A stretch of DNA of 64,000 bases, taken from NCBI RefSeq assembly GCF_004216855.1, contig NZ_SGXT01000015.1, forward strand, positions 186,001 to 250,000, written 5' to 3'. The position numbers and the translations under genes are program-made. Source of the stretch: Microcella alkaliphila. Lineage in GTDB: Bacteria; Actinomycetota; Actinomycetes; Actinomycetales; Microbacteriaceae. Below are positions 47,666-56,222 of this stretch, piece after piece; the first letter of the stretch is position 1, and every line of letters starts with the position of its first letter. The notes beneath the pieces are model-generated. The model did not search any database, was not told the origin of the DNA, and saw only the letters and a program-made list of their open reading frames with translations.

Positions 47666-48745
47666 ATGACCACGATCTCCCCCCACCGTTCGATCACCCG
47701 CGGCGTTCCCGCGCTGATCGCCGCCTCCGTGCTGGCGATCGGCCTTGCCGGGTGCGCCACGGCCGAGCCCGACGCCGACGCCGCGACCCCCGAAGCACCC
47801 GTCACCCCCGCCCTCACCGTGGTGGCGAGCACGACCCACACGGCCGAGTTCACCCAGCGCGTCGCCGGTGACCTGGCCGACGTGACCGCGCTGATTCAGG
47901 CGAACCAGAGCACCCACAGCTTCGACCCCACGGCGTCTGACCTGGCGGCGCTCGCCGACGCCGATGTGCTCGTGATCAACGGCGCCGGGCTCGAAGAGTG
48001 GCTCGATGACGCCGTGCAGGCCTCGGGCTTCGCCGGCACGACCGTCGACGCCAGCACCCGCGTTGGCTTGATCGAGTTTGCCGGCGATCACGATCACGGT
48101 GAGGGTGAGCACGCCGACGGCCGTGCGCACGACGACCACGGCCACGACGACCACGGCCACAGTTACGAGGGTGACGACCCGCACATCTGGACGAGCGCCG
48201 CCAACGCCGCCGCGATGGTCGAGGCCATCGCCGAGGGCCTCGCCGCCGCCGACGCCGCCAACGCCGAGGTCTACGAGGCCAACGCTGCCGCCTACATCGC
48301 CCAGCTCGAACAGCTCGACGCCTGGATTATCGAGAGCGTGGGCGCGGTCGACCCTGCCGACCGGCTGCTTGTCACCAATCACGAGGCCTTCGGCTACTTC
48401 GTCGACGCCTACGACGTGACCTACGTCGGCGCCATCATCCCGAGCTTCGACGACAACGCCGAGGTCAGCGCCGCCGACATCGACCGGCTCGTGGCAAGCG
48501 TTCGCGACTCGGGAGCGACAGCCGTGTTCAGCGAGACGACGCTGTCGCCGGCGGCGGCCGAGACGATCGCCGCGGAGGCGGGCATCGACGTGCTGAGCGG
48601 CGAGCAGGGACTGTATGGCGACTCGCTCGGGCCGGCCGGCTCGCCCGGCGAGACCTACATCGGCTCGATGATCCACAACGTCACGGTTCTCGTGACGGCG
48701 TGGGGCGCCGAACCCGCCCCCGTTCCCGCCGCATTGGCAGAATGA
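47666..48745 (+). CDS. znuA: Metal ABC transporter substrate-binding lipoprotein (zinc, ZnuA-like)
   Basis: A 359-aa secreted binding protein of the cluster A-I family. The lipobox LAGCA follows a signal peptide (about 10-30). A loop (about 135-160) is rich in His and Asp (DHDHGEGEH, HDDHGHDDHGHS), typical of zinc chaperones rather than manganese ones. It is regulated by a Zur operator directly upstream. Its stop overlaps the ATPase start by 4 bp. The zinc specificity is inferred from the His-rich loop and the zur gene in the same cluster. Confidence 0.9.
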   Translation: MTTISPHRSITRGVPALIAASVLAIGLAGCATAEPDADAATPEAPVTPALTVVASTTHTAEFTQRVAGDLADVTALIQANQSTHSFDPTASDLAALADADVLVINGAGLEEWLDDAVQASGFAGTTVDASTRVGLIEFAGDHDHGEGEHADGRAHDDHGHDDHGHSYEGDDPHIWTSAANAAAMVEAIAEGLAAADAANAEVYEANAAAYIAQLEQLDAWIIESVGAVDPADRLLVTNHEAFGYFVDAYDVTYVGAIIPSFDDNAEVSAADIDRLVASVRDSGATAVFSETTLSPAAAETIAAEAGIDVLSGEQGLYGDSLGPAGSPGETYIGSMIHNVTVLVTAWGAEPAPVPAALAE

Positions 48746-49572
48746 GGGGCGTGACCTCAGACGCTCCAGCGACGGCCGGCTCCCCCACCCGGGAGCCGGC
48801 CGTCGCCGTGCGCCCAGCGCTCAGCGCGCGCGGCGTCACGCTGCGGTACGGGTCGAACCCGCCCGCCCTCAGCGACGTCACGCTCGACGTGGCGCCCGGC
48901 GAGGCGCTCGCCGTGATCGGGCCGAACGGTGCCGGAAAGTCCACGTTCATCCTGGGGCTGCTGGGCCTCACCCAGCTCGCCGACGGCGAGCTGCGGGTGC
49001 TTGACCGAACGCCGGCTGCCGCCCGGGTCAGTGTCGGCTATGTGCCGCAGACGGCGGGGCTCGACCCCGAGTTTCCGGTGACGCTCGATCAGGTCGTCAT
49101 GATGGGGCGGTACCGAACGCTCGGCTGGCGCTGGCCCGGTCGCCGAGACCGCGCGGCCGTGCACGCGGCGCTTGAGCGGGTTGGCCTCTCCGAGCAGCAC
49201 CGCACGCGATTCGGCCGACTGTCGGGCGGTCAGCAGCAACGCGGACTTCTTGCACGCGCGCTCGTCTCGTCGCCGCGGCTACTCGTGCTGGATGAGCCGT
49301 TCAACGGCCTCGACCAGACGAGCCGCGACACCCTGCTCGACATCGTGCGTGAGCTCAAGGCCGACGGGGTCGCCTTCGTCATCTCGACCCATGACCTCGA
49401 CCTCGCCCGCGCGGTCTGCGACAGCGTGCTTCTCGTGAACGGCGTGCAGGTCGCTGCCGGCCCTCGCGACGACGTGCTCACCCTCGACAACCTCGAGCGG
49501 GTCTTCGCCGGTCATCAGGTCGAGGTCGACGAGCACACCGTCGTCGTGCCCCCGCACGACGGGCACGCCTGA
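48742..49572 (+). CDS. znuC: Metal ABC transporter ATP-binding protein (ZnuC-like)
   Basis: A 276-aa ATPase with Walker A GPNGAGKST, the ABC signature LSGGQQQR and Walker B LLVLDEPFNGLDQT. ATG 48742 overlaps znuA's stop (ATGA); a GTG 9 bp later is possible but less supported. It is followed 4 bp on by the first permease. The N-terminus has a 30-residue Ala/Pro-rich extension before the ABC domain. Confidence 0.93.
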   Translation: MRGVTSDAPATAGSPTREPAVAVRPALSARGVTLRYGSNPPALSDVTLDVAPGEALAVIGPNGAGKSTFILGLLGLTQLADGELRVLDRTPAAARVSVGYVPQTAGLDPEFPVTLDQVVMMGRYRTLGWRWPGRRDRAAVHAALERVGLSEQHRTRFGRLSGGQQQRGLLARALVSSPRLLVLDEPFNGLDQTSRDTLLDIVRELKADGVAFVISTHDLDLARAVCDSVLLVNGVQVAAGPRDDVLTLDNLERVFAGHQVEVDEHTVVVPPHDGHA

Positions 49573-49576
49573 CACC

Positions 49577-50500
49577 ATGACCGCGATCGACTGGCTGTTC
49601 TCTCCGTTCGCGTTGCCGTTCATGCAGCGGCCGCTGCTCGTCATGCTCGTGTTGGCCGTCGCCCTCGGGCTGGCCAGCGTCATGGTCACCCTGCGGTCGC
49701 TTCAGTTCGTCGGCGACGGACTCGTGCACGCCGTCTTTCCGGGCATCGTGATCGGGTTCGCCGTGGGCGGCCGTGAGGGCTTGGTGCCGGGCGGACTGGT
49801 TGCCGCAGCAATTGCGGCCGTCGCCTTCACCCTGCTCACCCGCCGGGCTCTCGCGAGCGACTCCGCGATCGCCGTGGTGCTCACCGTCATGTTCGGCATC
49901 GGCGTCATCATCGTCTCGCGCCAGTCCGACTACGTCGGCCAGCTGCAAGAGCTGCTGTTCGGGCGACTACTCACCGTGACCGACGCGGACGTGACCCTCA
50001 CCGTCGCCGTCGCGGCCGCGGCGACGGTCGCGATCGCCGTCGTCTGGCGCACCCAGCTGTTTCGCGCGCACGACCCGCTCGCCGCCCGCGCTGCCGGCCA
50101 CCGCGTTCTGGCCACCGACCTCGTGCTCGCCGTCGCCGTGGCCGTGCTGATCGTCGCCGCCACCGCCGCCGTCGGAAACCTGCTTGCCCTCGGGCTGCTC
50201 GTGGTGCCCGGTGCGGCCGCCCGCCTGCTCACCCACCGCATCGGCTGGATGGTCGCGATCTCCATCGCGATGGGGGCGCTCGCCGGCTTCGGCGGCCTGC
50301 TGATCGGGTTCCGCGCATCCGTTGATTGGGGCATCCCGCTCGCCGGCGGCGCGTCGGTCATCACGATGCTCGTCGTCATCTACGGTGTCGTTTTGGCCGC
50401 CAGCATGCTGCACCGTCACGGTCCGCGCACCGCACACACGACAGCGGATGCTCGCGGCGCGTCGACCGCGCCGGCGCCGGTTCCCGAGGCGGCGCGCTGA
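49577..50500 (+). CDS. Metal ABC transporter permease 1 (ZnuB-like)
   Basis: A 307-aa ABC-3-type permease with about eight transmembrane helices. The conserved GDGLVHAVFPGIVIGFAVGG and the later LLVVPGAAARLLTHR segments resemble ZnuB/MntB proteins. Its stop overlaps the second permease start by 1 bp (TGATG). Two permeases in tandem suggest a heterodimeric channel. Confidence 0.92.
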   Translation: MTAIDWLFSPFALPFMQRPLLVMLVLAVALGLASVMVTLRSLQFVGDGLVHAVFPGIVIGFAVGGREGLVPGGLVAAAIAAVAFTLLTRRALASDSAIAVVLTVMFGIGVIIVSRQSDYVGQLQELLFGRLLTVTDADVTLTVAVAAAATVAIAVVWRTQLFRAHDPLAARAAGHRVLATDLVLAVAVAVLIVAATAAVGNLLALGLLVVPGAAARLLTHRIGWMVAISIAMGALAGFGGLLIGFRASVDWGIPLAGGASVITMLVVIYGVVLAASMLHRHGPRTAHTTADARGASTAPAPVPEAAR

Positions 50501-51348
50501 TGGGCTTCTTCGAACGCGCGCTGCTCGAGGCGGTGCTGGCCGGCGGCGTCGCCGGACTCGTCGGAACGTTCGTGGTGCTGCGCCGCCGCGCCTTCTTCAC
50601 GACGGCCCTCACCCACGCGACGTTCCCCGGCGCCGTTGTCGCTGCGGTCCTCGGCGTCAGTGTCGTGCTCGGGGCGGCCGTCTTTAGCGTGCTGTTGGTG
50701 GCGCTGATGACCCTGATCTCGCGCGTCCGAGACCAGGGCGCGCAGGTCGCCGCCGGCGTCGTCTTGACGTTCGGCTTTGCCCTCGGCGCGCTGTTGCAGT
50801 CGGCGAACCCCTCGCTGCCGATCTCGGTCGAGAGCTTCCTCGTCGGTTCGATCCTCACGGTCGGCTGGGGCGATATCACCCTCACGGCCATCATGTTCGC
50901 CATCGCGGCGGTCGTCATCCTGTTGCGCGGCCGACACCTCGTGTTTTCGACCGTCGATGAGCTCGGCTACCGCGCGGCCGGTTACCGGCCGTGGGTCGCG
51001 GAGGCGATCATCGTCGCCCTCATCGCGGGCACCGTGGTCGTGATCATGCCCGCCATCGGCGCCATCCTCGCCATCGCCCTCATCGTCGGCCCCGCCGTCG
51101 CCGCCCGCCAGCTGGTCTCCTCGACGAACGCCGTGCTCGTGCTCGCGCCGATGATCGGAGCCGCATCCGCCGTTGCCGGTGTCTTTCTGTCGCGCGCGTT
51201 CTCCATCGCGGCGGGTGGCGCGATCACGGTCGTCATCGCCCTCGTCGTTGGCGCCTGCGTGCTCGTCGGTCGGATGCTGCGCACCGGCTCCGGGCGGCGC
51301 CCGGCCCTCCAGCCCTCCCGCACTTCGCGTACGCTGGTGGGGTCATGA
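50500..51348 (+). CDS. Metal ABC transporter permease 2 (ZnuB-like)
   Basis: A 282-aa second ABC-3 permease. It opens MGFFERALLEAVLAGGVAGL and carries the HATFPGAVVAAVLG segment analogous to the first permease, plus about eight helices. A promoter-like TACGCT near its 3' end may drive zur. It overlaps zur by 4 bp. Confidence 0.92.
   Translation: MGFFERALLEAVLAGGVAGLVGTFVVLRRRAFFTTALTHATFPGAVVAAVLGVSVVLGAAVFSVLLVALMTLISRVRDQGAQVAAGVVLTFGFALGALLQSANPSLPISVESFLVGSILTVGWGDITLTAIMFAIAAVVILLRGRHLVFSTVDELGYRAAGYRPWVAEAIIVALIAGTVVVIMPAIGAILAIALIVGPAVAARQLVSSTNAVLVLAPMIGAASAVAGVFLSRAFSIAAGGAITVVIALVVGACVLVGRMLRTGSGRRPALQPSRTSRTLVGS
51330..51335 (+). promoter_or_regulatory. Internal -10 hexamer for zur
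   Basis: TACGCT lies inside the permease gene and ends 9 nt before the zur ATG, so zur could also be made from a near-leaderless transcript independent of znuACB. Confidence 0.5.
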
Positions 51349-51749
51349 AGCGGAATACCTGGCAGCGCGAGGCGGTGCGCTCGGCCCTCGGCGAATCCGA
51401 CGGCTTCATCAGCGCACAGGCCCTCCACGGCGCCCTCCGTGACTCGGGCACGACGATTGGCCTCGCCACCGTGTACCGGGCGCTGACCGACCTCACCGAC
51501 GAGGGCGAGGCCGACACGCTCACGCAGGACGGCGAGGCGCTCTACCGGGCGTGCACTCCCGACACGCATCACCACCACCTGATCTGCCGCCGCTGCGGGG
51601 CGACGGAAGAGATCGCGGCCGACCCGGTCGAGCAGTGGGCTCGCCAGGTCGCGGCCGAGCACGGCTACACGAAGGCCGAGCACGTCGTCGACATCTTCGG
51701 CCTGTGCCCCGCGTGCTCGCGGTTGTCGGAAACGCCCGACACCCCGTAA
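51345..51749 (+). CDS. zur: Fur-family metalloregulator, probably Zur
   Basis: A 134-aa winged-helix repressor. The DNA-binding half (1-80) includes the helix around TIGLATVYRALTDLTDEGEAD. The C-terminal metal domain has THHHHLICRRCG and LCPAC, two CxxC pairs for the structural zinc, plus the His-rich run for the sensing site. It is in one cluster with the zinc ABC genes and the zinc-free ribosomal proteins, which points to Zur rather than Fur. ATG 51345 overlaps the permease stop. Confidence 0.9.
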   Translation: MKRNTWQREAVRSALGESDGFISAQALHGALRDSGTTIGLATVYRALTDLTDEGEADTLTQDGEALYRACTPDTHHHHLICRRCGATEEIAADPVEQWARQVAAEHGYTKAEHVVDIFGLCPACSRLSETPDTP

Positions 51750-51901
51750 GCTAGAGGCTTGTGTCAGGCTCCGGCCTGGCTTCTTGTGCGCATCTCGCCC
51801 CGCTCAACCAGCTACTAGAGCGGGTACGGCGGGTCTCGCGTGCCGACAAGTGACCTTGGGTACGGCAGTCGCCGTACGGTAGCCGAATAGTTGGAGGACC
51901 C
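51748..51901 (+). promoter_or_regulatory. rpmB leader with three successive hairpins
   Basis: A -10-like TAAGCT (51748-51753) precedes a leader of about 140 nt. It has stems CAGGC/GCCTG (51766-51779), CCCGCTC/GAGCGGG (51799-51824) and a perfect GTACGGC/GCCGTAC (51860-51877), then the TTGGAGGA Shine-Dalgarno just before ATG 51902. No Zur-type box was found here. Confidence 0.5.
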
Positions 51902-52138
51902 ATGGCAGCCGTCTGCCAGGTGACCGGAGCCATCCCTGGTTTCGGGCACAACATCTCGCACTCGCACCGCCGCACGAAGCGTCGGTTCGATCCGAACATC
52001 CAGAAGAAGACCTACTACGTGCCCTCGCTTCGCCGTAACGTCACCCTGACGCTGTCGGCCAAGGGCATCAAGGTGATCGACGCGCGCGGTATCGAGTCGG
52101 TCGTGAAGGACCTCATCGCTCGCGGGGAGAAGATCTAA
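51902..52138 (+). CDS. rpmB: 50S ribosomal protein L28
   Basis: A 78-aa L28 beginning [20 protein letters not shown], with [17 protein letters not shown] near the C-terminus. It has a single Cys, in CQVTG, and lacks the paired CxxC motifs of zinc-binding L28. The Shine-Dalgarno GGAGGA is 4-5 nt upstream. Its stop overlaps the rpmG start by one base. Confidence 0.96.
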   Translation: MAAVCQVTGAIPGFGHNISHSHRRTKRRFDPNIQKKTYYVPSLRRNVTLTLSAKGIKVIDARGIESVVKDLIARGEKI

Positions 52139-52305
52139 TGGCCAAGCAGCAGGACGTCCGTCCCATCATCAAGCTTCGGTCGACCGCCGGTACCGGGTAC
52201 ACCTACGTGACTCGCAAGAACCGTCGCAACGACCCCGACCGCCTCGTGCTGAAGAAGTACGACCCGGTCGTCCGCAAGCACGTCGAATTCCGCGAGGAGC
52301 GCTAA
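52138..52305 (+). CDS. rpmG: 50S ribosomal protein L33 (cysteine-free form)
   Basis: A 55-aa L33, [20 protein letters not shown] onward, with no cysteine, whereas the zinc form carries CxxC pairs. It is coupled by TAATG to rpmB and ends 2 bp before rpsN. The group of zinc-free paralogues next to zur suggests use in zinc limitation, though they could be the only copies in this genome. Confidence 0.97.
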   Translation: MAKQQDVRPIIKLRSTAGTGYTYVTRKNRRNDPDRLVLKKYDPVVRKHVEFREER

Positions 52306-52307
52306 CC

Positions 52308-52613
52308 ATGGCGAAGAAAAGCAAGATCGCGCGCAACGAGCAGCGCAAGGTGATCGTCGAGCGGTACGCCGCGAAGCGACTCGAGTTGAAGAAGGCCCTC
52401 GTCGACCCGAACGGCACCGACGAGTCGCGTGAGGCGGCCCGCAAGGCGCTGCAGAAGCTTCCGCGCGACGCGTCGCCGGTTCGTCTGCGCTCGCGCGACG
52501 CCATCGACGGCCGTCCCCGCGGTGTTCTCAGCAAGTACGGCATTTCCCGTGTTCGCTTCCGCGACATGGCGCACCGTGGCGAATTGCCCGGCATCACGAA
52601 GTCAAGCTGGTAG
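52308..52613 (+). CDS. rpsN: 30S ribosomal protein S14 (long, cysteine-free form)
   Basis: A 101-aa S14, the long form without the CxxC zinc-binding motifs of the short type Z S14. It has [20 protein letters not shown] and ends GITKSSW. Many actinobacteria carry a type Z S14 in the spc operon and this type elsewhere. It follows rpmG in the rpmB-rpmG-rpsN operon. Confidence 0.96.
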   Translation: MAKKSKIARNEQRKVIVERYAAKRLELKKALVDPNGTDESREAARKALQKLPRDASPVRLRSRDAIDGRPRGVLSKYGISRVRFRDMAHRGELPGITKSSW

Positions 52614-52626
52614 TTTCAGGGGCGAT

Positions 52627-52654
52627 TCCCGCGAGTTCTCGCGAATTCGCGGGA
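52627..52654 (+). other. Inverted repeat upstream of hupB
   Basis: TCCCGCGA and TCGCGGGA, 12 bp apart, form a palindromic hairpin 14 bp after rpsN and about 37 bp before hupB. It could be an rpsN 3' end element or an operator for hupB. Confidence 0.5.
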
Positions 52655-52690
52655 TCTATCTGAACAATCCTGAGGTCCGAGGAGGACACA

Positions 52691-52963
52691 ATGAACCGTT
52701 CCGAGCTCGTCGCCGCTGTGGCTGCTGAGTCGGGCCTGAGCCAGGCTGACGTCAACCGCGTCCTCGATGGTCTGTTCTCGACCGTCTCCGGCGCTGTCGC
52801 CAGTGGCACCAAGGTCTCCATCCCCGGCTGGCTGTCGTTCGAGCGCACCTCGCGTGCCGCTCGTACCGGCCGCAACCCGCAGACCGGTGAGACCATCCAG
52901 ATCGCCGCGTCGAACGGCGTCAAGGTCAGCGCCGGCAGCAAGCTGAAGGCTGCCGTCAAGTAA
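52691..52963 (+). CDS. hupB: HU-family DNA-binding protein
   Basis: A 90-aa HU of standard short length, MNRSELVAAVAAESGLSQADV onward, with the RNPQTGETIQIAA DNA-bending arm. It lacks the long Lys/Ala/Pro C-terminal tail of mycobacterial HupB, the usual situation in Microbacteriaceae. GAGGAGGACACA upstream of the ATG is a strong SD. It is closed by an intrinsic terminator. Confidence 0.96.
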   Translation: MNRSELVAAVAAESGLSQADVNRVLDGLFSTVSGAVASGTKVSIPGWLSFERTSRAARTGRNPQTGETIQIAASNGVKVSAGSKLKAAVK

Positions 52964-53017
52964 CTCCCGAGGCCTTCGGGCTTCTCGGCACCGCGCATCA
53001 CGCACGGCGCCGACCAC

Positions 53018-53053
53018 ACGAGGCGCTCCCGCTCACCGGCGGGGGCGCCTCGT
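53018..53053 (+). terminator. Terminator after hupB
   Basis: ACGAGGCGCTCCCGC pairs with GCGGGGGCGCCTCGT over 15 positions with one G-U, closing on a short TCACC-G loop and followed by TTGCGTT. The T-run is short but the stem is long. Confidence 0.8.
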
Positions 53054-53130
53054 TGCGTTCCCGGCTGGTGCGAAGCACCGCTCCCGTACGCTGAACTCGC
53101 CGGTTTCACACAGCGCGAAAGGGGGATGCG

Positions 53131-55182
53131 GTGACCGCGTCAGCGACGCACAGCACCGTGCCTGACACGGGCACCCCGCACGATTCGTCGCCGTGGCTGC
53201 GCCGCGCCCCCTGGTCGGCACTCGGCCTCGCCGCCCTGCTCGTGGGCGGCACCATCGCCCTCATCGCCGGTCTCGCGTACGGCGGTGGCGCCAACGCCCC
53301 GCTGTTCAGCGACCCGGGTGCCGTCGTGCGCTGGGGTCTTCCCGCCGGCAAGCTGCTGGTGAATCTCGGGGCGGCGGGCGCGATCGGCGCGATCCTGCTC
53401 GCCCTGATCGCCCTGAGCATCCAGAGCGACGCGTACGGTCGCGCCCTCGATATCGCCGCAGCTTCCGCGGCCGTGTGGACGCTCGCGAGTGCCGTCACCG
53501 GGTTCTTCACCTTCCTGACCGTGTTTACGCAGCCGGTCAGCCTTGAGCCCGAGTTCGGGCGTGTCCTCGGCGTCTTCTTCGGCGAGGTCGAGCTCGGCCG
53601 CGCGTGGCTTGCCACAACGCTGATGGCGGCCGTTGTCACCGTGCTCTGCTTCGTGCTGCGCCACCCGAGCCTCGTCGCGGTCGTGGGTCTCCTCGCCGTT
53701 GCGGCGCTCTGGCCGGTCGCGCAGACGGGGCACGCGGGTGGAACGGCCGACCACGACGCGGCCGTCACCGCCGTCTTCCTGCACAGCGTGTTCGCCGCCG
53801 TGTGGGTGGGCGGGCTGCTCGCGCTGATCCTGTTGCGGCGGCCCCTGGGCGACGACCTGCCCGCGGTGCTGCGCCGCTATTCGACCCTGGCGCTCATCGC
53901 GTTCATCGTGGTTGCCGCCTCCGGTCTCGTCAGTGCGCAGCTGCGCATCGGCGACCTCGCGGGGCTCGGCACCGAATACGGGATGCTCGTCATCGCCAAA
54001 TCCGCCGCACTCGTCGCGCTCGGCATCGTCGGCGCCAGCTACCGCCGCGCGGTCATCGCCCGGGTCGAGGCGTCACCCCGGCCGGCGCTCGGCTTCTGGA
54101 CGATCGTCGTCGCCGAGCTCACGGTGATGGGTGTCGCGATGGGCCTGGCGTCTGCTCTCGGGCGCACGGCGACGCCCGCGCCCCAGGTGCCCGTGACCGA
54201 GCTGCCCGACCCGACGCCCGCCGAGCTGCTCACCGGGTCGCCGCTTCCCCCCGAGTTCGTGTGGTGGCGTCTCGCCACCGAGTGGGATCTCAACCTGCTG
54301 TGGACGCTCCTTGCGGCTTTCGGCCTGTTCTTCTACCTCGCGGGCGCCGTGCGTCTTGCTCGCCGCGGCGACCGCTGGCCGATCCACCGCACGATCCTGT
54401 GGACGCTCGGCATGGTCACCCTGTTCCTGGTGACCAATTCGGGGCTGGCGGTCTACGAGAAGTATCTGTTCAGCATCCACATGCTGGGCCACATGGTGCT
54501 GTCGATGGCGATTCCGGTGATGCTGGTGCTGGCGGCGCCGGTGACGCTCGCGGCCCGCGCGATCCGCGCCCGTAAAGACGGCTCGCGCGGCCCCCGCGAG
54601 TGGATCCTCGCGATCGTGCACTCGAAGTGGGCGGGTTTCGTCGGGCACCCGATCGTCGCCTCGATCGTGTTCGCCGTGTCGCTTCTGGTCTTCTACTACT
54701 CGCCGCTGTTCCGGTGGGCCGTGACCGATCACCTCGGCCACCAGTGGATGATCGTGCACTTCCTCCTGTCTGGCTACCTGTTCGTCAACGCGCTCATCGG
54801 CGAAGACCCGGCGCCGTACCGGCCGCCGTACCCCATCCGGTTGCTGATCCTCATGGCGACGATGGCGTTCCACGCGTTCTTCGGGCTGTTCCTGCTGTCG
54901 GGCACGGGCCTCCTGCTCCCCGAGTGGTACGGCGCGATGGGCCGGGAGTGGGGCATCACCCCACTCGCCGACCAGCAGCGCGGCGGCGGCATCGCCTGGA
55001 GCGTCGGCGAAATTCCCACCCTGACGCTCGCGATGCTGGTGGTCTGGATGTGGTCACGCGCCGACAAGAAGGAAACGAAGCGTCGCGACCGTCAGGCCGA
55101 CCGCGACGGCGACGCCGAGCTCGTGGCGTGGAACGCGATGCTCGCCCAGCGCGCGGGCCGCGACGGCCGGGCCGACGGATAG
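53131..55182 (+). CDS. CopD-CtaG fusion membrane protein (copper resistance / cytochrome oxidase assembly)
   Basis: A 683-aa polytopic protein. The first half (about 30-340) has eight or so transmembrane helices and CopD-like features, including GHAGGTADHDAAVTAVFLHS and VFAAVWVGGLLA. The second half (about 365-650) resembles CtaG, with FSIHMLGHMVLSMAIPV and GHQWMIVHFLLSGYLFVNAL, whose His residues could bind copper. Such fusions are common in actinobacteria. The likely role is copper uptake or delivery to the cytochrome oxidase CuA/CuB sites; this is inferred from the families. The start is GTG 53131. Confidence 0.87.
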   Translation: MTASATHSTVPDTGTPHDSSPWLRRAPWSALGLAALLVGGTIALIAGLAYGGGANAPLFSDPGAVVRWGLPAGKLLVNLGAAGAIGAILLALIALSIQSDAYGRALDIAAASAAVWTLASAVTGFFTFLTVFTQPVSLEPEFGRVLGVFFGEVELGRAWLATTLMAAVVTVLCFVLRHPSLVAVVGLLAVAALWPVAQTGHAGGTADHDAAVTAVFLHSVFAAVWVGGLLALILLRRPLGDDLPAVLRRYSTLALIAFIVVAASGLVSAQLRIGDLAGLGTEYGMLVIAKSAALVALGIVGASYRRAVIARVEASPRPALGFWTIVVAELTVMGVAMGLASALGRTATPAPQVPVTELPDPTPAELLTGSPLPPEFVWWRLATEWDLNLLWTLLAAFGLFFYLAGAVRLARRGDRWPIHRTILWTLGMVTLFLVTNSGLAVYEKYLFSIHMLGHMVLSMAIPVMLVLAAPVTLAARAIRARKDGSRGPREWILAIVHSKWAGFVGHPIVASIVFAVSLLVFYYSPLFRWAVTDHLGHQWMIVHFLLSGYLFVNALIGEDPAPYRPPYPIRLLILMATMAFHAFFGLFLLSGTGLLLPEWYGAMGREWGITPLADQQRGGGIAWSVGEIPTLTLAMLVVWMWSRADKKETKRRDRQADRDGDAELVAWNAMLAQRAGRDGRADG

Positions 55183-55204
55183 GTCGACCGCGCGCTGCTC
55201 CTGG

Positions 55205-56149
55205 CTACGGGTAGACCGTAACGACGGGCCCGTCCGGCCCGAGCGCGACGACGCCGAGCATCTCGGCCGGAACGTCGTCGACGAGGCGGGTAATGCTGCC
55301 GTCGAACAGCGACTGCACCTCCGCCGTGATCTGCATGGTGGCCGACGCCTCGAGGCTGAACCGCCCCGCGTTCGCTGTTCGGCTGAGCACGACGCGCGGC
55401 TCGTCGACACGTTCCCACTGCGGCCGGTCGAGCACGCGGTCGTCGTCGATGACGCGACCGAACGGGCATCCCGCCGGTTGCAGGACGGTCTGCTCGGCGC
55501 ACTGATCGAGCAGCTCGGTCACCTGCCGCTGCACCTCGCGCACCAGCCGGTCGGAGGGCTGTGCTTGCAGGATGACCGGGGCGGGGTCAACCGACCGCGG
55601 CCGGATCACCCGCGATGGCGCGTCGAGGAACGGCTCGGCGTTCGTCACCGACACGCGGGCGGGGATGAACGCGGCGACCTCGCTGGTCGCCCCCGGCCCC
55701 GAGGTGGTCACCGTCCGCCCAGGGACGCGCACACGATCGTGGTTGTCACTGCCGACCGGGATGCGCGCGACGGGAGGCGCGACGAACCGCCACTGCGGGA
55801 TCACCCCGAGCAGGCGCGCGTCGGGCTCGAGCAGGAAGATGACGGTCGCGGGGTCCGACTCGCCCCCGTACACGGCGGTCACGGCGACGCGATTCTCGGC
55901 GCGGTCTTGCGCGGTGACGACGCGGACCGTCGTGGGTGTCCCCTCGTCGCCGAGGGGCAGGGGCGCACCCGTTTCCAGTCCGGCGAACTGAGCTGCGGCG
56001 AGCAGGTCGTCGTCGGCCAGCGCCGCCAGGTAGCGTTCGACGTGCGCCTCCGGAGTCTCGGCGACGATCACGAGGGCGGCGAGCGCGGCGGCGGTGAGCC
56101 CCGACACGAGGGCAAGGACTCCTCCCCCGATCAGCATTCCGCGCGACAT
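55205..56149 (-). CDS. Unknown exported protein, 314 aa
   Basis: No family recognised. An N-terminal membrane segment (about 5-28, MLIGGGVLALVSGLTAAALA) is followed by an extracellular region of mixed alpha/beta character. Two cysteines (in LLDQCAEQ and PAGCPFG) may form a disulfide. The chain ends close after GPVVTVYP. It converges with the CopD-CtaG gene (23-bp gap) and is divergent from the helicase gene. Similar short membrane proteins in relatives are annotated hypothetical; conserved linkage would be needed to suggest a partner. Confidence 0.75.
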   Translation of the reverse strand: MSRGMLIGGGVLALVSGLTAAALAALVIVAETPEAHVERYLAALADDDLLAAAQFAGLETGAPLPLGDEGTPTTVRVVTAQDRAENRVAVTAVYGGESDPATVIFLLEPDARLLGVIPQWRFVAPPVARIPVGSDNHDRVRVPGRTVTTSGPGATSEVAAFIPARVSVTNAEPFLDAPSRVIRPRSVDPAPVILQAQPSDRLVREVQRQVTELLDQCAEQTVLQPAGCPFGRVIDDDRVLDRPQWERVDEPRVVLSRTANAGRFSLEASATMQITAEVQSLFDGSITRLVDDVPAEMLGVVALGPDGPVVTVYP

Positions 56150-56193
56150 GCGCCCAGCCTAGGCGGGGGCCCGCACTGGGGCGCGGCCCCGGC

Positions 56194-56199
56194 TACGCT
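56194..56199 (+). promoter_or_regulatory. -10 hexamer for the PIF1-like helicase
   Basis: TACGCT is followed by a short leader of about 17 nt with the Shine-Dalgarno CGGAGGTG just before GTG 56223. This gene differs from the leaderless set by having both. Confidence 0.5.
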
Positions 56200-56222
56200 G
56201 AAACTCCTATCCCGGAGGTGTC

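Noticed and set aside
51750-51901. Search for a second Zur operator before rpmB
   Set aside because: No TGANAATNNTTNTCA-like sequence was found; only hairpins are present.
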